Of a DNA stretch of 64,000 nt, positions 37,575 to 46,140 are shown in pieces. Position numbers and translations under genes: made by a program. The stretch is from the NCBI RefSeq assembly GCF_001612985.1, contig NZ_BDBM01000018.1, forward strand, positions 62,001-126,000. Direction: 5' to 3'. The notes under the pieces are model-generated. The model saw nothing but the letters and a program-made list of their open reading frames with translations, did not search any database and had not been told where the DNA came from. The DNA comes from Nocardia gamkensis NBRC 108242. Lineage in GTDB: Bacteria > Actinomycetota > Actinomycetes > Mycobacteriales > Mycobacteriaceae. Position 1 is the first letter of the stretch; the number at the start of each line of letters is the position of its first letter.

Positions 37575-38090
37575 CTATAAGTAGATGTATACGTATAGCG
37601 CAAGACCTATCATCGCCCGGCCTGGTGCGGGCCGAACAGTGCTCGGCCGATCGACCCGCCCGAGCGGACGGCCATGGTGGAGGTAACGCGGGGAACCAGC
37701 GATATGCGCCAAGTGCGCATGCCGCACACGCCGAGCCAAACGCGGGACCACGACGTCCCCGATCGCCACCCACCACCAGGCGTCGAGTTCCGACTTCTGC
37801 AGTCGGATGGCTGGCTCATCGGCACCGAGTTCGCCGCAATCGAAGACGTACGAGACCTTGTCACCCTCACCGGGATTCGGTGCCCAGTCGTGCACCAGCA
37901 GCCGACGAGCGACCCGGTCGATCCCGAGCTCCTCACCTACCGCCCGCCTGCAGGCCGCCACAGACCCCTCCCCCGACTCCGCATACCCACCCGGCAGATC
38001 CCACCCGTTGCCACATGTCGTGTGCACAAGCAACACGTCGTCGCCGCGAACGAACAACGCACCGCCGCCAACCGCGCCCGCCCGACCCAT
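37575..38090 (-). CDS. NUDIX hydrolase with altered NUDIX box
   Basis: A 171-residue NUDIX protein. The box GX5EX7REUXEEXGU can be followed as GYAESGEGSVAACRRAVGEE followed by LGI, so the Glu of the RE pair is Ala while the two metal-binding Glu of EE remain. The start GRAGAVGGGALFVRGDDVLLV and the WDLPGGY lead-in are typical of MutT/ADP-sugar-type members. Its substrate is unknown. The last codons (LALYVYIYL) run through a palindrome that may belong to the next promoter. ATG at 38090 or TTG at 38102 could be the start. Confidence 0.72.
   Translation of the reverse strand: MGRAGAVGGGALFVRGDDVLLVHTTCGNGWDLPGGYAESGEGSVAACRRAVGEELGIDRVARRLLVHDWAPNPGEGDKVSYVFDCGELGADEPAIRLQKSELDAWWWVAIGDVVVPRLARRVRHAHLAHIAGSPRYLHHGRPLGRVDRPSTVRPAPGRAMIGLALYVYIYL
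37588..37597 (-). promoter_or_regulatory. TATACGTATA palindrome upstream of the EXLDI gene
   Basis: A perfect 10-bp AT-rich palindrome in otherwise GC-rich DNA, about 135 bases before the EXLDI start and within the 3' end of the NUDIX gene. Together with ACTTATAG close by, it looks like a promoter/operator. No adjacent regulator gene is present. Confidence 0.4.
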
Positions 38091-38175
38091 TACCCCAGCC
38101 AACCACGGAGACCGTCGGTCAGGACTTCATCCCGAACCCAGGCGCGGACCCGGCGCCGACCGAACATCGGCACAT

Positions 38176-38622
38176 CTAGGTAGTGGAGCGCCAATCGTCC
38201 GGCAATATCCGGAACGCGGAGTAGCGACCGAGTGGACGCAAGGTTCGAAAATCGCGCCGGTCGAGCGTGAGAATGGTGTCGGTATCGAATTCGTCGGCCA
38301 GCGCTACGCACACAGCGTCTACCAGGTCCAGATTCAGGTTGCCGTATTTTCCACGGACATCGACCGCAGTATGCAACTGCGCCGCGTCGACGCCTGAGAT
38401 GACGATCCGCGTCGTCGATACTCGGTCGGCTATCAAAGCGAGGATGCCATCGGCCACCTTGCGTCCGGCCCGAGCGCTTGCTACATGATGCACCGCCGTC
38501 AGCGCCAACGGACTGACGACAATGGCGCTCGCCGAATCCGCAGCCCGGCGCACCGCAAAGTGCTCAGGATCCGAACGATTGAACAGCGCGAGGATTCCCG
38601 AGGTGTCTGCGATGACGATCAT
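38176..38622 (-). CDS. PIN-domain toxin, VapC-like, missing one acidic residue
   Basis: A 148-residue PIN-domain protein. Asp6 (VIADTSG), the Asp in DLVDAVCVALA and the Asp in LTLDRRDF are the usual metal-binding acids of VapC ribonucleases. The second acid, Glu in the xxAEL segment after VVSP, is replaced by Ala43 (VVSPLALTAVHH). The start overlaps the stop of the antitoxin gene by four bases (ATGA), the common arrangement in VapBC pairs. The lost Glu may weaken RNase activity; other PIN proteins tolerate changes here. Confidence 0.8.
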   Translation of the reverse strand: MIVIADTSGILALFNRSDPEHFAVRRAADSASAIVVSPLALTAVHHVASARAGRKVADGILALIADRVSTTRIVISGVDAAQLHTAVDVRGKYGNLNLDLVDAVCVALADEFDTDTILTLDRRDFRTLRPLGRYSAFRILPDDWRSTT

Positions 38623-38843
38623 GCGGGTCGGTTCATCGCATTACGGATGTCATCCTTGCCGATGGGCCCGCCTAGATCGAAAGTCTCGTCGTCACTGAGC
38701 AATGGCGACTCCCACTTGCGATGGCGCATGAGATACGCCCGGACCGCATCACGAGTGATTTCGTGTTTCGAGCGCCCCTCGGCATCCGCTTGCGCATTCA
38801 GCGCCGACTCTTCGTCTTCCGGCAATCGCATGGTCCAGGCCAT
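38619..38843 (-). CDS. Ribbon-helix-helix antitoxin, VapB-like
   Basis: A 74-residue protein. The N-terminal 45 residues (MRLPEDEESALNAQADAEGR then SKHEITRDAVRAYL) have the beta-alpha-alpha layout of Arc/CopG DNA-binding antitoxins. The acidic tail (LLSDDETFDLGGPIGKDDI) should wrap around the toxin. It is the first gene of the pair and sits directly behind an inverted repeat that is its likely operator. An ATG four codons downstream is an alternative start. Confidence 0.8.
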   Translation of the reverse strand: MAWTMRLPEDEESALNAQADAEGRSKHEITRDAVRAYLMRHRKWESPLLSDDETFDLGGPIGKDDIRNAMNRPA

Positions 38844-38850
38844 ACCCCAA

Positions 38851-38870
38851 TGGTATCATCGCTGATACCA
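38851..38870 (-). promoter_or_regulatory. Inverted-repeat operator of the toxin-antitoxin pair
   Basis: TGGTATCA and TGATACCA are perfect 8-bp inverted arms separated by TCGC, ending eight bases before the antitoxin ATG. This is the usual place for autoregulation by a ribbon-helix-helix antitoxin. Confidence 0.8.
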
Positions 38871-38928
38871 GAAGAGTCGTCATATTCGCCATCAGCAACA
38901 GCGCTCCCTAACTCGGTGACAAGATCGT

Positions 38929-39837
38929 GTGGTGCGTGTTCTCGTCACAGGAGCGAACGGCTACCTCGGCCGGGCGGTCGTTCACCTGCTGAGCAGAGCC
39001 GGGCACGAGCCGATCGCGATGGTTCGCAAGCGCGTTTCGCCCTCGCGGACGGCGGTGCGAGTCGCCGACCTGCTGGATGACGCCGCGCTGCGCGAGGCGC
39101 TGGACGGCGCGGAGGCGGTGTGCCATCTTGCCGGGCTCACTCGCGCGCGCGAGTCGATGACCGAACCCTTGCGGTACTTTCGCGTCAATACGGGCGGGAC
39201 CATCGCCTTGCTGGAGGCCATGGCCGCGGCCGGGGTATCGCGGATCGTCTTCGCCTCGACCGGCTCGATACACGGGACTCCGGAGATTCAGCCGATGACG
39301 GAGAGCCTGCCCGACGCACCGCCGCACCCTTACGCGGCAAGCAAACTGGCCGCCGAGTGGGCGCTCCACGCACAGGCGGGCACCGGACGCTTGTCGGCTG
39401 CCGTACTGCGTTTGATGAACGTGGCAGGCGGCGCCGACCCCGACCCCACGCGCCTGATTCCCCGCACGTTCGCCGCCGCCCTGAACGGTTCGGCATTGGA
39501 GGTGAACGGCGACGGCAGCGCGGTACGCGATTACCTGCACATCGACGATGCCGCAGCCGCTTTCGTCGCGTGCCTCGAGCAGACACCGCCGGGCGGGTTC
39601 GAGCGGTACCTCATCGGCAGTGGGCAGGGCAGCAGCATCCTCGACGTCGTCGCCGCCGTCGAACAACAGACCGGCCGTCGAATCCAGCTGATCCATCGGC
39701 CACCTGCGCCCGAACCGGCCGCATTGGTCAGCGACCCGGCCAAGGCGGCAGCCGAATTAGGCTGGTACCCGAGGCATTCCGAGCTCGATCGCATAGTCCG
39801 CGACATGGCCGACGACGACCGGCGGAATTCGCGCTGA
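38929..39837 (+). CDS. NAD-dependent epimerase/dehydratase (extended SDR)
   Basis: A 302-residue extended short-chain dehydrogenase, probably acting on a nucleotide sugar. The NAD motif is VLVTGANGYLGRAV, the active-site Ser/Thr lies in FASTGSIHG and the Tyr/Lys pair in HPYAASKLAAEW. DGSAVRDYLHIDDAAAAF is the typical GalE/RmlB-like segment. The start is a GTG at 38929. It ends three bases before a convergent gene. The exact substrate cannot be assigned. Confidence 0.82.
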   Translation: MVRVLVTGANGYLGRAVVHLLSRAGHEPIAMVRKRVSPSRTAVRVADLLDDAALREALDGAEAVCHLAGLTRARESMTEPLRYFRVNTGGTIALLEAMAAAGVSRIVFASTGSIHGTPEIQPMTESLPDAPPHPYAASKLAAEWALHAQAGTGRLSAAVLRLMNVAGGADPDPTRLIPRTFAAALNGSALEVNGDGSAVRDYLHIDDAAAAFVACLEQTPPGGFERYLIGSGQGSSILDVVAAVEQQTGRRIQLIHRPPAPEPAALVSDPAKAAAELGWYPRHSELDRIVRDMADDDRRNSR

Positions 39838-39839
39838 CG

Positions 39840-40661
39840 TCACCGGCCCAGACCCGCCCGGTCGAGCAGGTAGGCGGTCAACGGCTGGTAGTGGTCGGGG
39901 CGGATGCCGTCGTCGAGGGGCACCGTGACGGCGATCTTTCCCTCGGCGTGTCCGGCGAACAGGGCGGGATCGTTGCTGTCCGCGAAACCGACGGTTTCGA
40001 TGCCCGCTTCCCCCGCCGCACCGGCCCACCCGTGGTCGGCGACGACCAGGTCGGGCCAGTGGTCGGGCTCGGCATCGCGCAACTCCCGGAGCATCGCCCG
40101 CATCGGGTGCGGGTCATGCGTGTGTTCCAGCCTGCCGTCGGTGCCGAGCGCGGCAACACCCGAGGTGTAGATGATTTCGCGATTCTGCGGTCCGAAACGG
40201 GTGGTGACCCGGTATGACCATCCGGCGGCGGGCGCGAGCACCACGCACCCCGCCGCACGCAACGCATCCTCGACGGCACGATAGACGCCCAAGAGCGTGT
40301 GGGGATGCCCGGTCGCCAGGATCACGGTCTCCTGACGGCGGGCCGCCTGGCCGATCCGCGCCCCCATCGCGTCGAGCGCGTCCAGGGTGAGGTCGACGTC
40401 GATGGTGTCGGGACCCCGCCGATGACGGGGGTCCGGGTCGACCCCGCACAGACGCGCCATCATCTCCAGGGTTTCGGCGAACGTCCAATCCTTCAGCGTC
40501 AGGCCGAACTGGTACCCCGGATCTTTGTCCACCATTTTGCGATAATTCGAGAGATTCCCCTCCCGAGGCGTCGCGACATCCCCCGCGATCCGCGTCCTCA
40601 GCAGATGCTCCCGCAGCAGCGTTCGGTCATCGGGCCGGCCGGGTCGAGTCCCATATGCCAC
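39840..40661 (-). CDS. Conserved phosphatase-like protein of unknown specificity
   Basis: A 273-residue soluble protein of a type found in mycobacteria and nocardiae and often called a phosphatase. Visible features are ETVILATGHPHTLLGVYRAV, GWSYRVTTRFGPQNREIIYT, a mid-region HTHDPHPM and DLVVADHGWAGAAGEAGI. His and Asp residues are frequent in these loops, which fits a metal-binding hydrolase, but no standard phosphatase motif is evident. It starts with GTG at 40661. It lies downstream of the ribosomal operon terminator on the same strand and has its own promoter region. Confidence 0.6.
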   Translation of the reverse strand: MAYGTRPGRPDDRTLLREHLLRTRIAGDVATPREGNLSNYRKMVDKDPGYQFGLTLKDWTFAETLEMMARLCGVDPDPRHRRGPDTIDVDLTLDALDAMGARIGQAARRQETVILATGHPHTLLGVYRAVEDALRAAGCVVLAPAAGWSYRVTTRFGPQNREIIYTSGVAALGTDGRLEHTHDPHPMRAMLRELRDAEPDHWPDLVVADHGWAGAAGEAGIETVGFADSNDPALFAGHAEGKIAVTVPLDDGIRPDHYQPLTAYLLDRAGLGR

Positions 40662-40817
40662 CGCTCACACCTCCACATCGGCCTTCGCTCGCCGTATCGG
40701 TCAGGCCACGAGCCTGCTTGCGGCGTGCTCGATCGGCGCACGCAACACAACCACGACAGTACCCATCGAGGGGTACTCCACCGCGATTCCGTGAAATTCG
40801 GACATGCCCGGACACGG

Positions 40818-40854
40818 CGAAGGCCCGCCTCCCGGAACGGGAAGCGGGCCTTCG
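40818..40854 (-). terminator. Hairpin terminator after rpsQ (S10 operon)
   Basis: CGAAGGCCCGC pairs with GCGGGCCTTCG (11 bp), and the inner TCCCG/CGGGA extends the stem around a GAA loop. It starts about 20 bases after the rpsQ stop. No T-run follows. Confidence 0.8.
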
Positions 40855-40875
40855 GGTTTCACGCCGTGGAAGGGC

Positions 40876-41148
40876 TTACTTGGCCCTCTCCAGGACCTCG
40901 ACCAGACGCCAGCGCTTGGTGGCCGACAGCGGACGGGTCTCCATCAGCTGAACGCGGTCGCCGATGCCGGCGATCTCGTTCTCGTCGTGCGCCTTCACCT
41001 TCGAGGTGGTGCGAATGATCTTGCCGTAGAGCGGGTGCCGGTGGCGGTCTTCCAGCTCGACGACGATCGTCTTGTTCATCTTGTCCGAGACAACGTAGCC
41101 GACACGCACCTTGCGGGTGCCGCGCTGCCCTTCTACTTTGTCGCTCAT
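40876..41148 (-). CDS. rpsQ: Small ribosomal subunit protein uS17
   Basis: A 90-residue S17, a primary 16S rRNA binder. GYVVSDKMNKTIVVELEDRH and HPLYGKIIRTTSKVKAHDEN are the hallmark strands of the OB fold, and VQLMETRPLSATKRWRLVEV is the conserved end. It is the last gene of the cluster before a strong hairpin, and its start overlaps the rpmC stop by four bases. The rest of the spc-type genes (rplN onward) does not follow here, as in mycobacteria, where the S10 cluster ends at rpsQ. Confidence 0.96.
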   Translation of the reverse strand: MSDKVEGQRGTRKVRVGYVVSDKMNKTIVVELEDRHRHPLYGKIIRTTSKVKAHDENEIAGIGDRVQLMETRPLSATKRWRLVEVLERAK

Positions 41149-41384
41149 GCGGCATCTCCCTTGCCAGCGGGTCCGGTGGCCAGACCGAGCTCGCGCTCAC
41201 GCATGACCGTGTAGATGCGCGCGATCTCGTGACGGACGACGCGCAGACGACGGTTGTTGTCCAGCTGACCCGTCGCCATCTGGAAGCGCAGGTTGAACAG
41301 CTCTTCCTTGGAGTCGCGCAGCTTGGCCACCAACTCCTCTTCGGTGAGCTCGCGGAGCTCTGCGGCCGGTGTTCCGGTAGCCAT
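41145..41384 (-). CDS. rpmC: Large ribosomal subunit protein uL29
   Basis: A 79-residue L29, located beside the exit tunnel of the 50S subunit. LRELTEEELVAKLRDSKEEL and NLRFQMATGQLDNNRRLRVV are diagnostic of its two helices. The ATG at 41384 shares one base with the rplP stop codon; a longer frame into rplP is not the gene. The C-terminal GPAGKGDAA is a short actinobacterial tail. Confidence 0.95.
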   Translation of the reverse strand: MATGTPAAELRELTEEELVAKLRDSKEELFNLRFQMATGQLDNNRRLRVVRHEIARIYTVMRERELGLATGPAGKGDAA

Positions 41385-41800
41385 CAGAACTGCTCCTCCC
41401 TGGTCACGATCCTGCACTTCATGGGGAGCTTGTGCATCGCGCGGCGCAGGGCCTCACGAGCGGTCTCCTCGTTCGGGTAGCTCATCTCGAACATCACGCG
41501 ACCGGGCTTGACGTTCGCGACCCACCACTCCGGCGAACCCTTACCGGAACCCATGCGGGTCTCGGCGGGCTTCTTGGTCAGCGGGCGATCCGGGTAGATG
41601 TTGATCCAGATCTTGCCGCCACGGCGGATGTGGCGAGTCATCGCGATACGCGCCGACTCGATCTGCCGGTTGGTGACGTACGCCGGCTCCAGCGCCTGGA
41701 TGCCGAACTCGCCGAACGCCACCGAGGTGCCGCCCTTGGCCATGCCGGAACGACCCGGGTGATGCTGCTTGCGGTGCTTCACCTTGCGAGGCATCAGCAT
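41384..41800 (-). CDS. rplP: Large ribosomal subunit protein uL16
   Basis: A 138-residue L16 that binds 23S rRNA near the peptidyl-transferase centre. The start MLMPRKVKHRKQHHPGRSG and the blocks RGGKIWINIYPDRPLTKKP and GSGKGSPEWWVANVKPGR are highly conserved. It begins three bases after rpsC and its stop overlaps the rpmC start. Confidence 0.97.
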   Translation of the reverse strand: MLMPRKVKHRKQHHPGRSGMAKGGTSVAFGEFGIQALEPAYVTNRQIESARIAMTRHIRRGGKIWINIYPDRPLTKKPAETRMGSGKGSPEWWVANVKPGRVMFEMSYPNEETAREALRRAMHKLPMKCRIVTREEQF

Positions 41801-41803
41801 GCG

Positions 41804-42598
<795 letters not shown>

Positions 42599-43003
42599 TT
42601 ACTTTGCCCCTCCCTTCCGGCGGTTACGAGTGGATCCACCGGCGGTGGGGATGCTCTCGACCTCGATGGTGATGTGGCTGGTGCGCTTGCGGATGCGGAA
42701 CGCACGGCCCTGGGCACGCGGCTGGAACCGCTTCAGGGTCGTACCCTCATCGACGTAGGCGGTCGAGATGACCAGCGTGGCCGGGTTCAGGCCGAGGTTG
42801 TTCTCGGCGTTGGCGGCGGCACTGGCGACGACCTTGGCGACCGGCTCGCTCGCGGCCTGGGGCGCGAACTTCAGCAGGGCGAGGGCGTCCTCGACGCGCT
42901 TGCCGCGGACCAGGTCCACGACACGGCGTGCCTTCATCGGGGTCACGCGAACGTGCTTGGCGGTCGCGCGCGCAGTCGGGTTCTGAGTCTCGGTGGTCGT
43001 CAT
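42599..43003 (-). CDS. rplV: Large ribosomal subunit protein uL22
   Basis: A 134-residue L22 that lines the exit tunnel. KHVRVTPMKARRVVDLVRGK and the beta-hairpin region DEGTTLKRFQPRAQGRAFRI are diagnostic; changes in this hairpin cause macrolide resistance in other bacteria. It overlaps rpsS by four bases. Confidence 0.96.
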   Translation of the reverse strand: MTTTETQNPTARATAKHVRVTPMKARRVVDLVRGKRVEDALALLKFAPQAASEPVAKVVASAAANAENNLGLNPATLVISTAYVDEGTTLKRFQPRAQGRAFRIRKRTSHITIEVESIPTAGGSTRNRRKGGAK

Positions 43004-43281
43004 CGCCGCTTGCTCTTCCGGTCTTCCTTGACGTGGCTCTTGAACGTCCTGGTCGGCGCGAACTCACCGAGCTTGTGCCCGACCATGTTGTCCGAGACGA
43101 ACACCGGCACGTGCTTGCGGCCGTCGTGCACCGCGAACGTGTGCCCGATGAAATCGGGGATGATGGTCGAACGACGCGACCAGGTCTTGATGACCTGCTT
43201 GGTGCCCTTCTCGTTCTGCACGTCCACCTTCGCGAGGAGGTGGTCGTCGACAAACGGGCCTTTCTTGAGGCTGCGTGGCAT
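43000..43281 (-). CDS. rpsS: Small ribosomal subunit protein uS19
   Basis: A 93-residue S19 in the 30S head. MPRSLKKGPFVDDHLLAKVD, TWSRRSTIIPDFIGHTFAVH and DNMVGHKLGEFAPTRTFKSH are near-invariant. It follows rplB by 15 bases. Confidence 0.97.
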   Translation of the reverse strand: MPRSLKKGPFVDDHLLAKVDVQNEKGTKQVIKTWSRRSTIIPDFIGHTFAVHDGRKHVPVFVSDNMVGHKLGEFAPTRTFKSHVKEDRKSKRR

Positions 43282-43296
43282 TTCTTACCTCCTCCT

Positions 43297-44133
43297 TCAG
43301 CGCTTCTTGCCGGTCTTGCGACGGCGGACGATGAGCTTGTCGCTCGGACGGTTGGGCTTGCGGGTGCGGCCTTCCGGCTGACCCCACGGCGAGACCGGGT
43401 GGCGACCACCGGAGGTCTTGCCCTCACCACCACCATGCGGGTGGTCGACCGGGTTCATGACGACACCACGGACCGTGGGGCGGCGACCCTTCCAGCGCAT
43501 ACGGCCGGCCTTACCCCAGTTGATGTTCGACTGCTCGGCATTACCGACCTCGCCGACGGTGGCGCGGCAGCGCACGTCGACGCGGCGGATCTCACCGGAG
43601 GGCATACGCAGCGTGGCGTAGGGGCCTTCCTTACCGAGCAGCTGGATGCTCATGCCGGCCGAGCGGGCCAGCTTGGCGCCGCCGCCCGGACGCAGCTCCA
43701 CCGCGTGGATGGTGGTACCGGTCGGGATGTTGCGCAGCGGCAGGTTGTTGCCCGGCTTGATGTCGGCCGTCGGGCCGGACTCGATGCGGGTGCCCTGCGT
43801 CACGCCCTTGGGGGCGATGATGTAGCGCTTCTCGCCGTCCACGAAGTGCAGCAGCGCGATGTTCGCGGTGCGGTTCGGGTCGTACTCGATGTGCGCGACC
43901 TTGGCCGGGATGCCGTCCTTGTCCAAACGACGGAAGTCGATCAGACGGTAGGCGCGCTTGTGCCCGCCACCGCGGTGCCGGGTGGTGATCCGGCCGTGGG
44001 CGTTGCGGCCGCCGGACTTGGACAGCGGGCGCAGCAGCGACTTCTCCGGGGTCGACCGGGTGATCTCGGCGAAGTCCGAGACGCTGGCGCCACGACGGCC
44101 CGGCGTAGTCGGCTTGTACTTACGGATTGCCAT
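43297..44133 (-). CDS. rplB: Large ribosomal subunit protein uL2
   Basis: A 278-residue L2, needed for subunit joining and peptidyl transfer. MAIRKYKPTTPGRRGASVSD at the start, GRNAHGRITTRHRGGGHKRA, and the catalytic-region VVMNPVDHPHGGGEGKTSGG with its conserved His are diagnostic. A 33-base gap separates it from rplW. Confidence 0.97.
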   Translation of the reverse strand: MAIRKYKPTTPGRRGASVSDFAEITRSTPEKSLLRPLSKSGGRNAHGRITTRHRGGGHKRAYRLIDFRRLDKDGIPAKVAHIEYDPNRTANIALLHFVDGEKRYIIAPKGVTQGTRIESGPTADIKPGNNLPLRNIPTGTTIHAVELRPGGGAKLARSAGMSIQLLGKEGPYATLRMPSGEIRRVDVRCRATVGEVGNAEQSNINWGKAGRMRWKGRRPTVRGVVMNPVDHPHGGGEGKTSGGRHPVSPWGQPEGRTRKPNRPSDKLIVRRRKTGKKR

Positions 44134-44166
44134 GAGTTCTTCTCTACTTTCTGGATTCCCGAGCGC

Positions 44167-44472
44167 TTACGCGACCGGGCCTCCGAAGATCTCGATGGGC
44201 TTGCTGTCGGCCGAGATGGTCACGAGCGCGCGCTTGGTGCTCTTGCGCTTGCCGTAACCGAAGCGGGTCCGCTTGCGCTTGCCCTGACGGTTGGCGGTGT
44301 TGACGCTGGTCACCTTCACACCGAAGACCTTCTCCACGGCGATCTTGATCTGCGTCTTGTTCGAGTCCGGGTGCACCAGGAAGGTGTAGGTGCCTTCCTC
44401 GATCAGTCCGTAGGACTTCTCGGAGATGACCGGCGCCAGCAGAATGTCGCGGGGGTCGGCGATGGTGGTCAC
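44167..44472 (-). CDS. rplW: Large ribosomal subunit protein uL23
   Basis: A 101-residue L23 at the exit-tunnel mouth, the docking site for trigger factor and SRP. DPRDILLAPVISEKSYGLIE and VEKVFGVKVTSVNTANRQGK are typical. The start (GTG) overlaps the rplD stop by four bases. Confidence 0.96.
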   Translation of the reverse strand: MTTIADPRDILLAPVISEKSYGLIEEGTYTFLVHPDSNKTQIKIAVEKVFGVKVTSVNTANRQGKRKRTRFGYGKRKSTKRALVTISADSKPIEIFGGPVA

Positions 44473-45158
44473 TTGCTCTCCTCCTGTGCAGCCTCGGCCG
44501 GGCCGTGCACGAACGCGTTGAGCGCCTCGACGCTGAACACCACGTCGTCACTGTTGAGGACGTCGTAGGTGTTGAGCTGGTCGGGGGCGATCGGGTGCAC
44601 GTTCTGCAGGTTCGCCAGGCTCTTCCACGCGGCGACGTCCTCGCGGCCCACCACGACCAGGAACTTCTTGCGGTCCGACAACTCGGCCAGGAAGCTCTTG
44701 GCGGTCTTGGTGGACGGGGTCTGGCCGGCCACCAGTTCGGTGATCACGTGGATGCGCTCGTTGCGAGCCCGGTCGGACAGGGCGCCACGCAGGGCGGCGG
44801 CCTTCATCTTCTTGGGCAGGCGCTGGGTGTAGTCGCGCGGCTGCGGGCCGTGCACGGTGCCACCACCGGCGAACTGCGGCGCGCGGGTCGAACCCTGGCG
44901 GGCGCGGCCGGTGCCCTTCTGCCGGTACGGCTTCTTGCCACCACCGGAGACCTGGCCACGCGTCTTGGTCGCATGCGTGCCCTGGCGGGCCGCGGCCTGC
45001 TGGGCCACGACGACCTGGTGCATCAGCGCGATGTTGGCGGTCACGTCGAAGATCTCCGCGGGGAGATCGACGGTGCCGTTGGTCTTGCCGCCGATCTCCT
45101 TGACCGGCAGCGTCAGATTTGCAGACTTCTTCTCAGTGTTCACAGCTGAGCTGGTCAT
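44469..45158 (-). CDS. rplD: Large ribosomal subunit protein uL4
   Basis: A 229-residue L4. The tunnel loop region ATKTRGQVSGGGKKPYRQKG and TGRARQGSTRAPQFAGGGTV is diagnostic. The N-terminus (about 20 residues) and C-terminus (EAAQEESK) vary, as in other Mycobacteriales. It is coupled to rplC by a four-base overlap. Confidence 0.96.
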   Translation of the reverse strand: MTSSAVNTEKKSANLTLPVKEIGGKTNGTVDLPAEIFDVTANIALMHQVVVAQQAAARQGTHATKTRGQVSGGGKKPYRQKGTGRARQGSTRAPQFAGGGTVHGPQPRDYTQRLPKKMKAAALRGALSDRARNERIHVITELVAGQTPSTKTAKSFLAELSDRKKFLVVVGREDVAAWKSLANLQNVHPIAPDQLNTYDVLNSDDVVFSVEALNAFVHGPAEAAQEESK

Positions 45159-45820
45159 GCGTGCGCACCACCCTTCACGGCGCTCTTGACGATCACGACG
45201 CCGCCCTTGCGACCCGGGATCGCTCCCTTGATCAGCAGCAGGCCGTTCTCGGCGTCGACCTTGTGCACCGAGAGGTTCTGCGTGGTGACCCGGTCGTTAC
45301 CCATCCGCCCCGACATGCGCATGCCCTTGAACACGCGGCCGGGGGTGGCGCAGCCACCGATCGAACCCGGACGACGGTGCACGGCCTGCGCACCGTGCGA
45401 GGCGCCCTGGCCACGGAAGCCGTGGCGCTTCATGGTGCCCGCGAAGCCCTTGCCCTTGCTGGTGCCGGTGACGTCGACGTAGCTGCCCTCTTCGAACACG
45501 TCGGCGCTGATCTCCTGGCCGACCTCGAAGGTGGAGGCGTCCGCGACGCGGATCTCGGCGACGTGGCGGCGCGGGGTGACACCGGCCTTGGCGAACTGGC
45601 CGGAGACCGGCTTGTTCACCTTGCGCGGGTCGATGGCGCCGAAAGCGACCTGGACGGCGCTGTAGCCGTCGCGCTCCTCGGTGCGGATCTGGGTGACGAC
45701 GTTCGGCCCGGCCTTGATGACGGTCACGGGAACGACGCGGTTCTTGTCGTCGAAGACCTGGGTCATGCCGAGCTTGGTGCCCAGGATGCCGGCGGCCGGC
45801 CTGTTCTTGTTGTCAGTCAT
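45155..45820 (-). CDS. rplC: Large ribosomal subunit protein uL3
   Basis: A 221-residue L3 near the peptidyl-transferase centre. AGILGTKLGMTQVFDDKNRV at the start and HRRPGSIGGCATPGRVFKGM near residues 150-170 are conserved. The ATG at 45820 (MTDNKNRPAAG) is chosen over one six codons upstream that lies within the rpsJ spacer. Confidence 0.96.
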   Translation of the reverse strand: MTDNKNRPAAGILGTKLGMTQVFDDKNRVVPVTVIKAGPNVVTQIRTEERDGYSAVQVAFGAIDPRKVNKPVSGQFAKAGVTPRRHVAEIRVADASTFEVGQEISADVFEEGSYVDVTGTSKGKGFAGTMKRHGFRGQGASHGAQAVHRRPGSIGGCATPGRVFKGMRMSGRMGNDRVTTQNLSVHKVDAENGLLLIKGAIPGRKGGVVIVKSAVKGGAHA

Positions 45821-45834
45821 GTCTCGAGTCCCCG

Positions 45835-46140
45835 TCACTGAATGTTGACGTCGACGCTGGCCGGCAGGTCGATGCGCATGAGCGCGTCCACCGTCTTCGG
45901 CGTCGGGTCGAGGATGTCGATGAGGCGCTTGTGCGTACGCATCTCGAAGTGCTCGCGCGAGTCCTTGTACTTGTGCGGCGAACGGATGACGCAGTACACG
46001 TTCTTCTCGGTCGGCAACGGCACCGGGCCGACGACGCGTGCCCCGGTGCGGGTCACCGTCTCCACGATCTTGCGCGCCGATGCGTCGATCGCCTCGTGGT
46101 CATAGGCCTTGAGCCTGATGCGGATCTTTTGTCCCGCCAC
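45835..46140 (-). CDS. rpsJ: Small ribosomal subunit protein uS10 (NusE)
   Basis: A 101-residue S10, also the antitermination factor NusE. KIRIRLKAYDHEAIDASARK, GPVPLPTEKNVYCVIRSPHK and the EHFEMRTHKRLIDI block are invariant. It starts with GTG (AAGGA upstream) and is the first gene of the operon. The long region upstream should hold the operon promoter and leader. Confidence 0.97.
   Translation of the reverse strand: MAGQKIRIRLKAYDHEAIDASARKIVETVTRTGARVVGPVPLPTEKNVYCVIRSPHKYKDSREHFEMRTHKRLIDILDPTPKTVDALMRIDLPASVDVNIQ

Noticed and set aside
40662..40815. Small gene between the phosphatase-like gene and the rpsQ terminator
   Set aside because: Open frames here have no binding site and overlap the hairpin or antisense regions; it is more likely promoter DNA.
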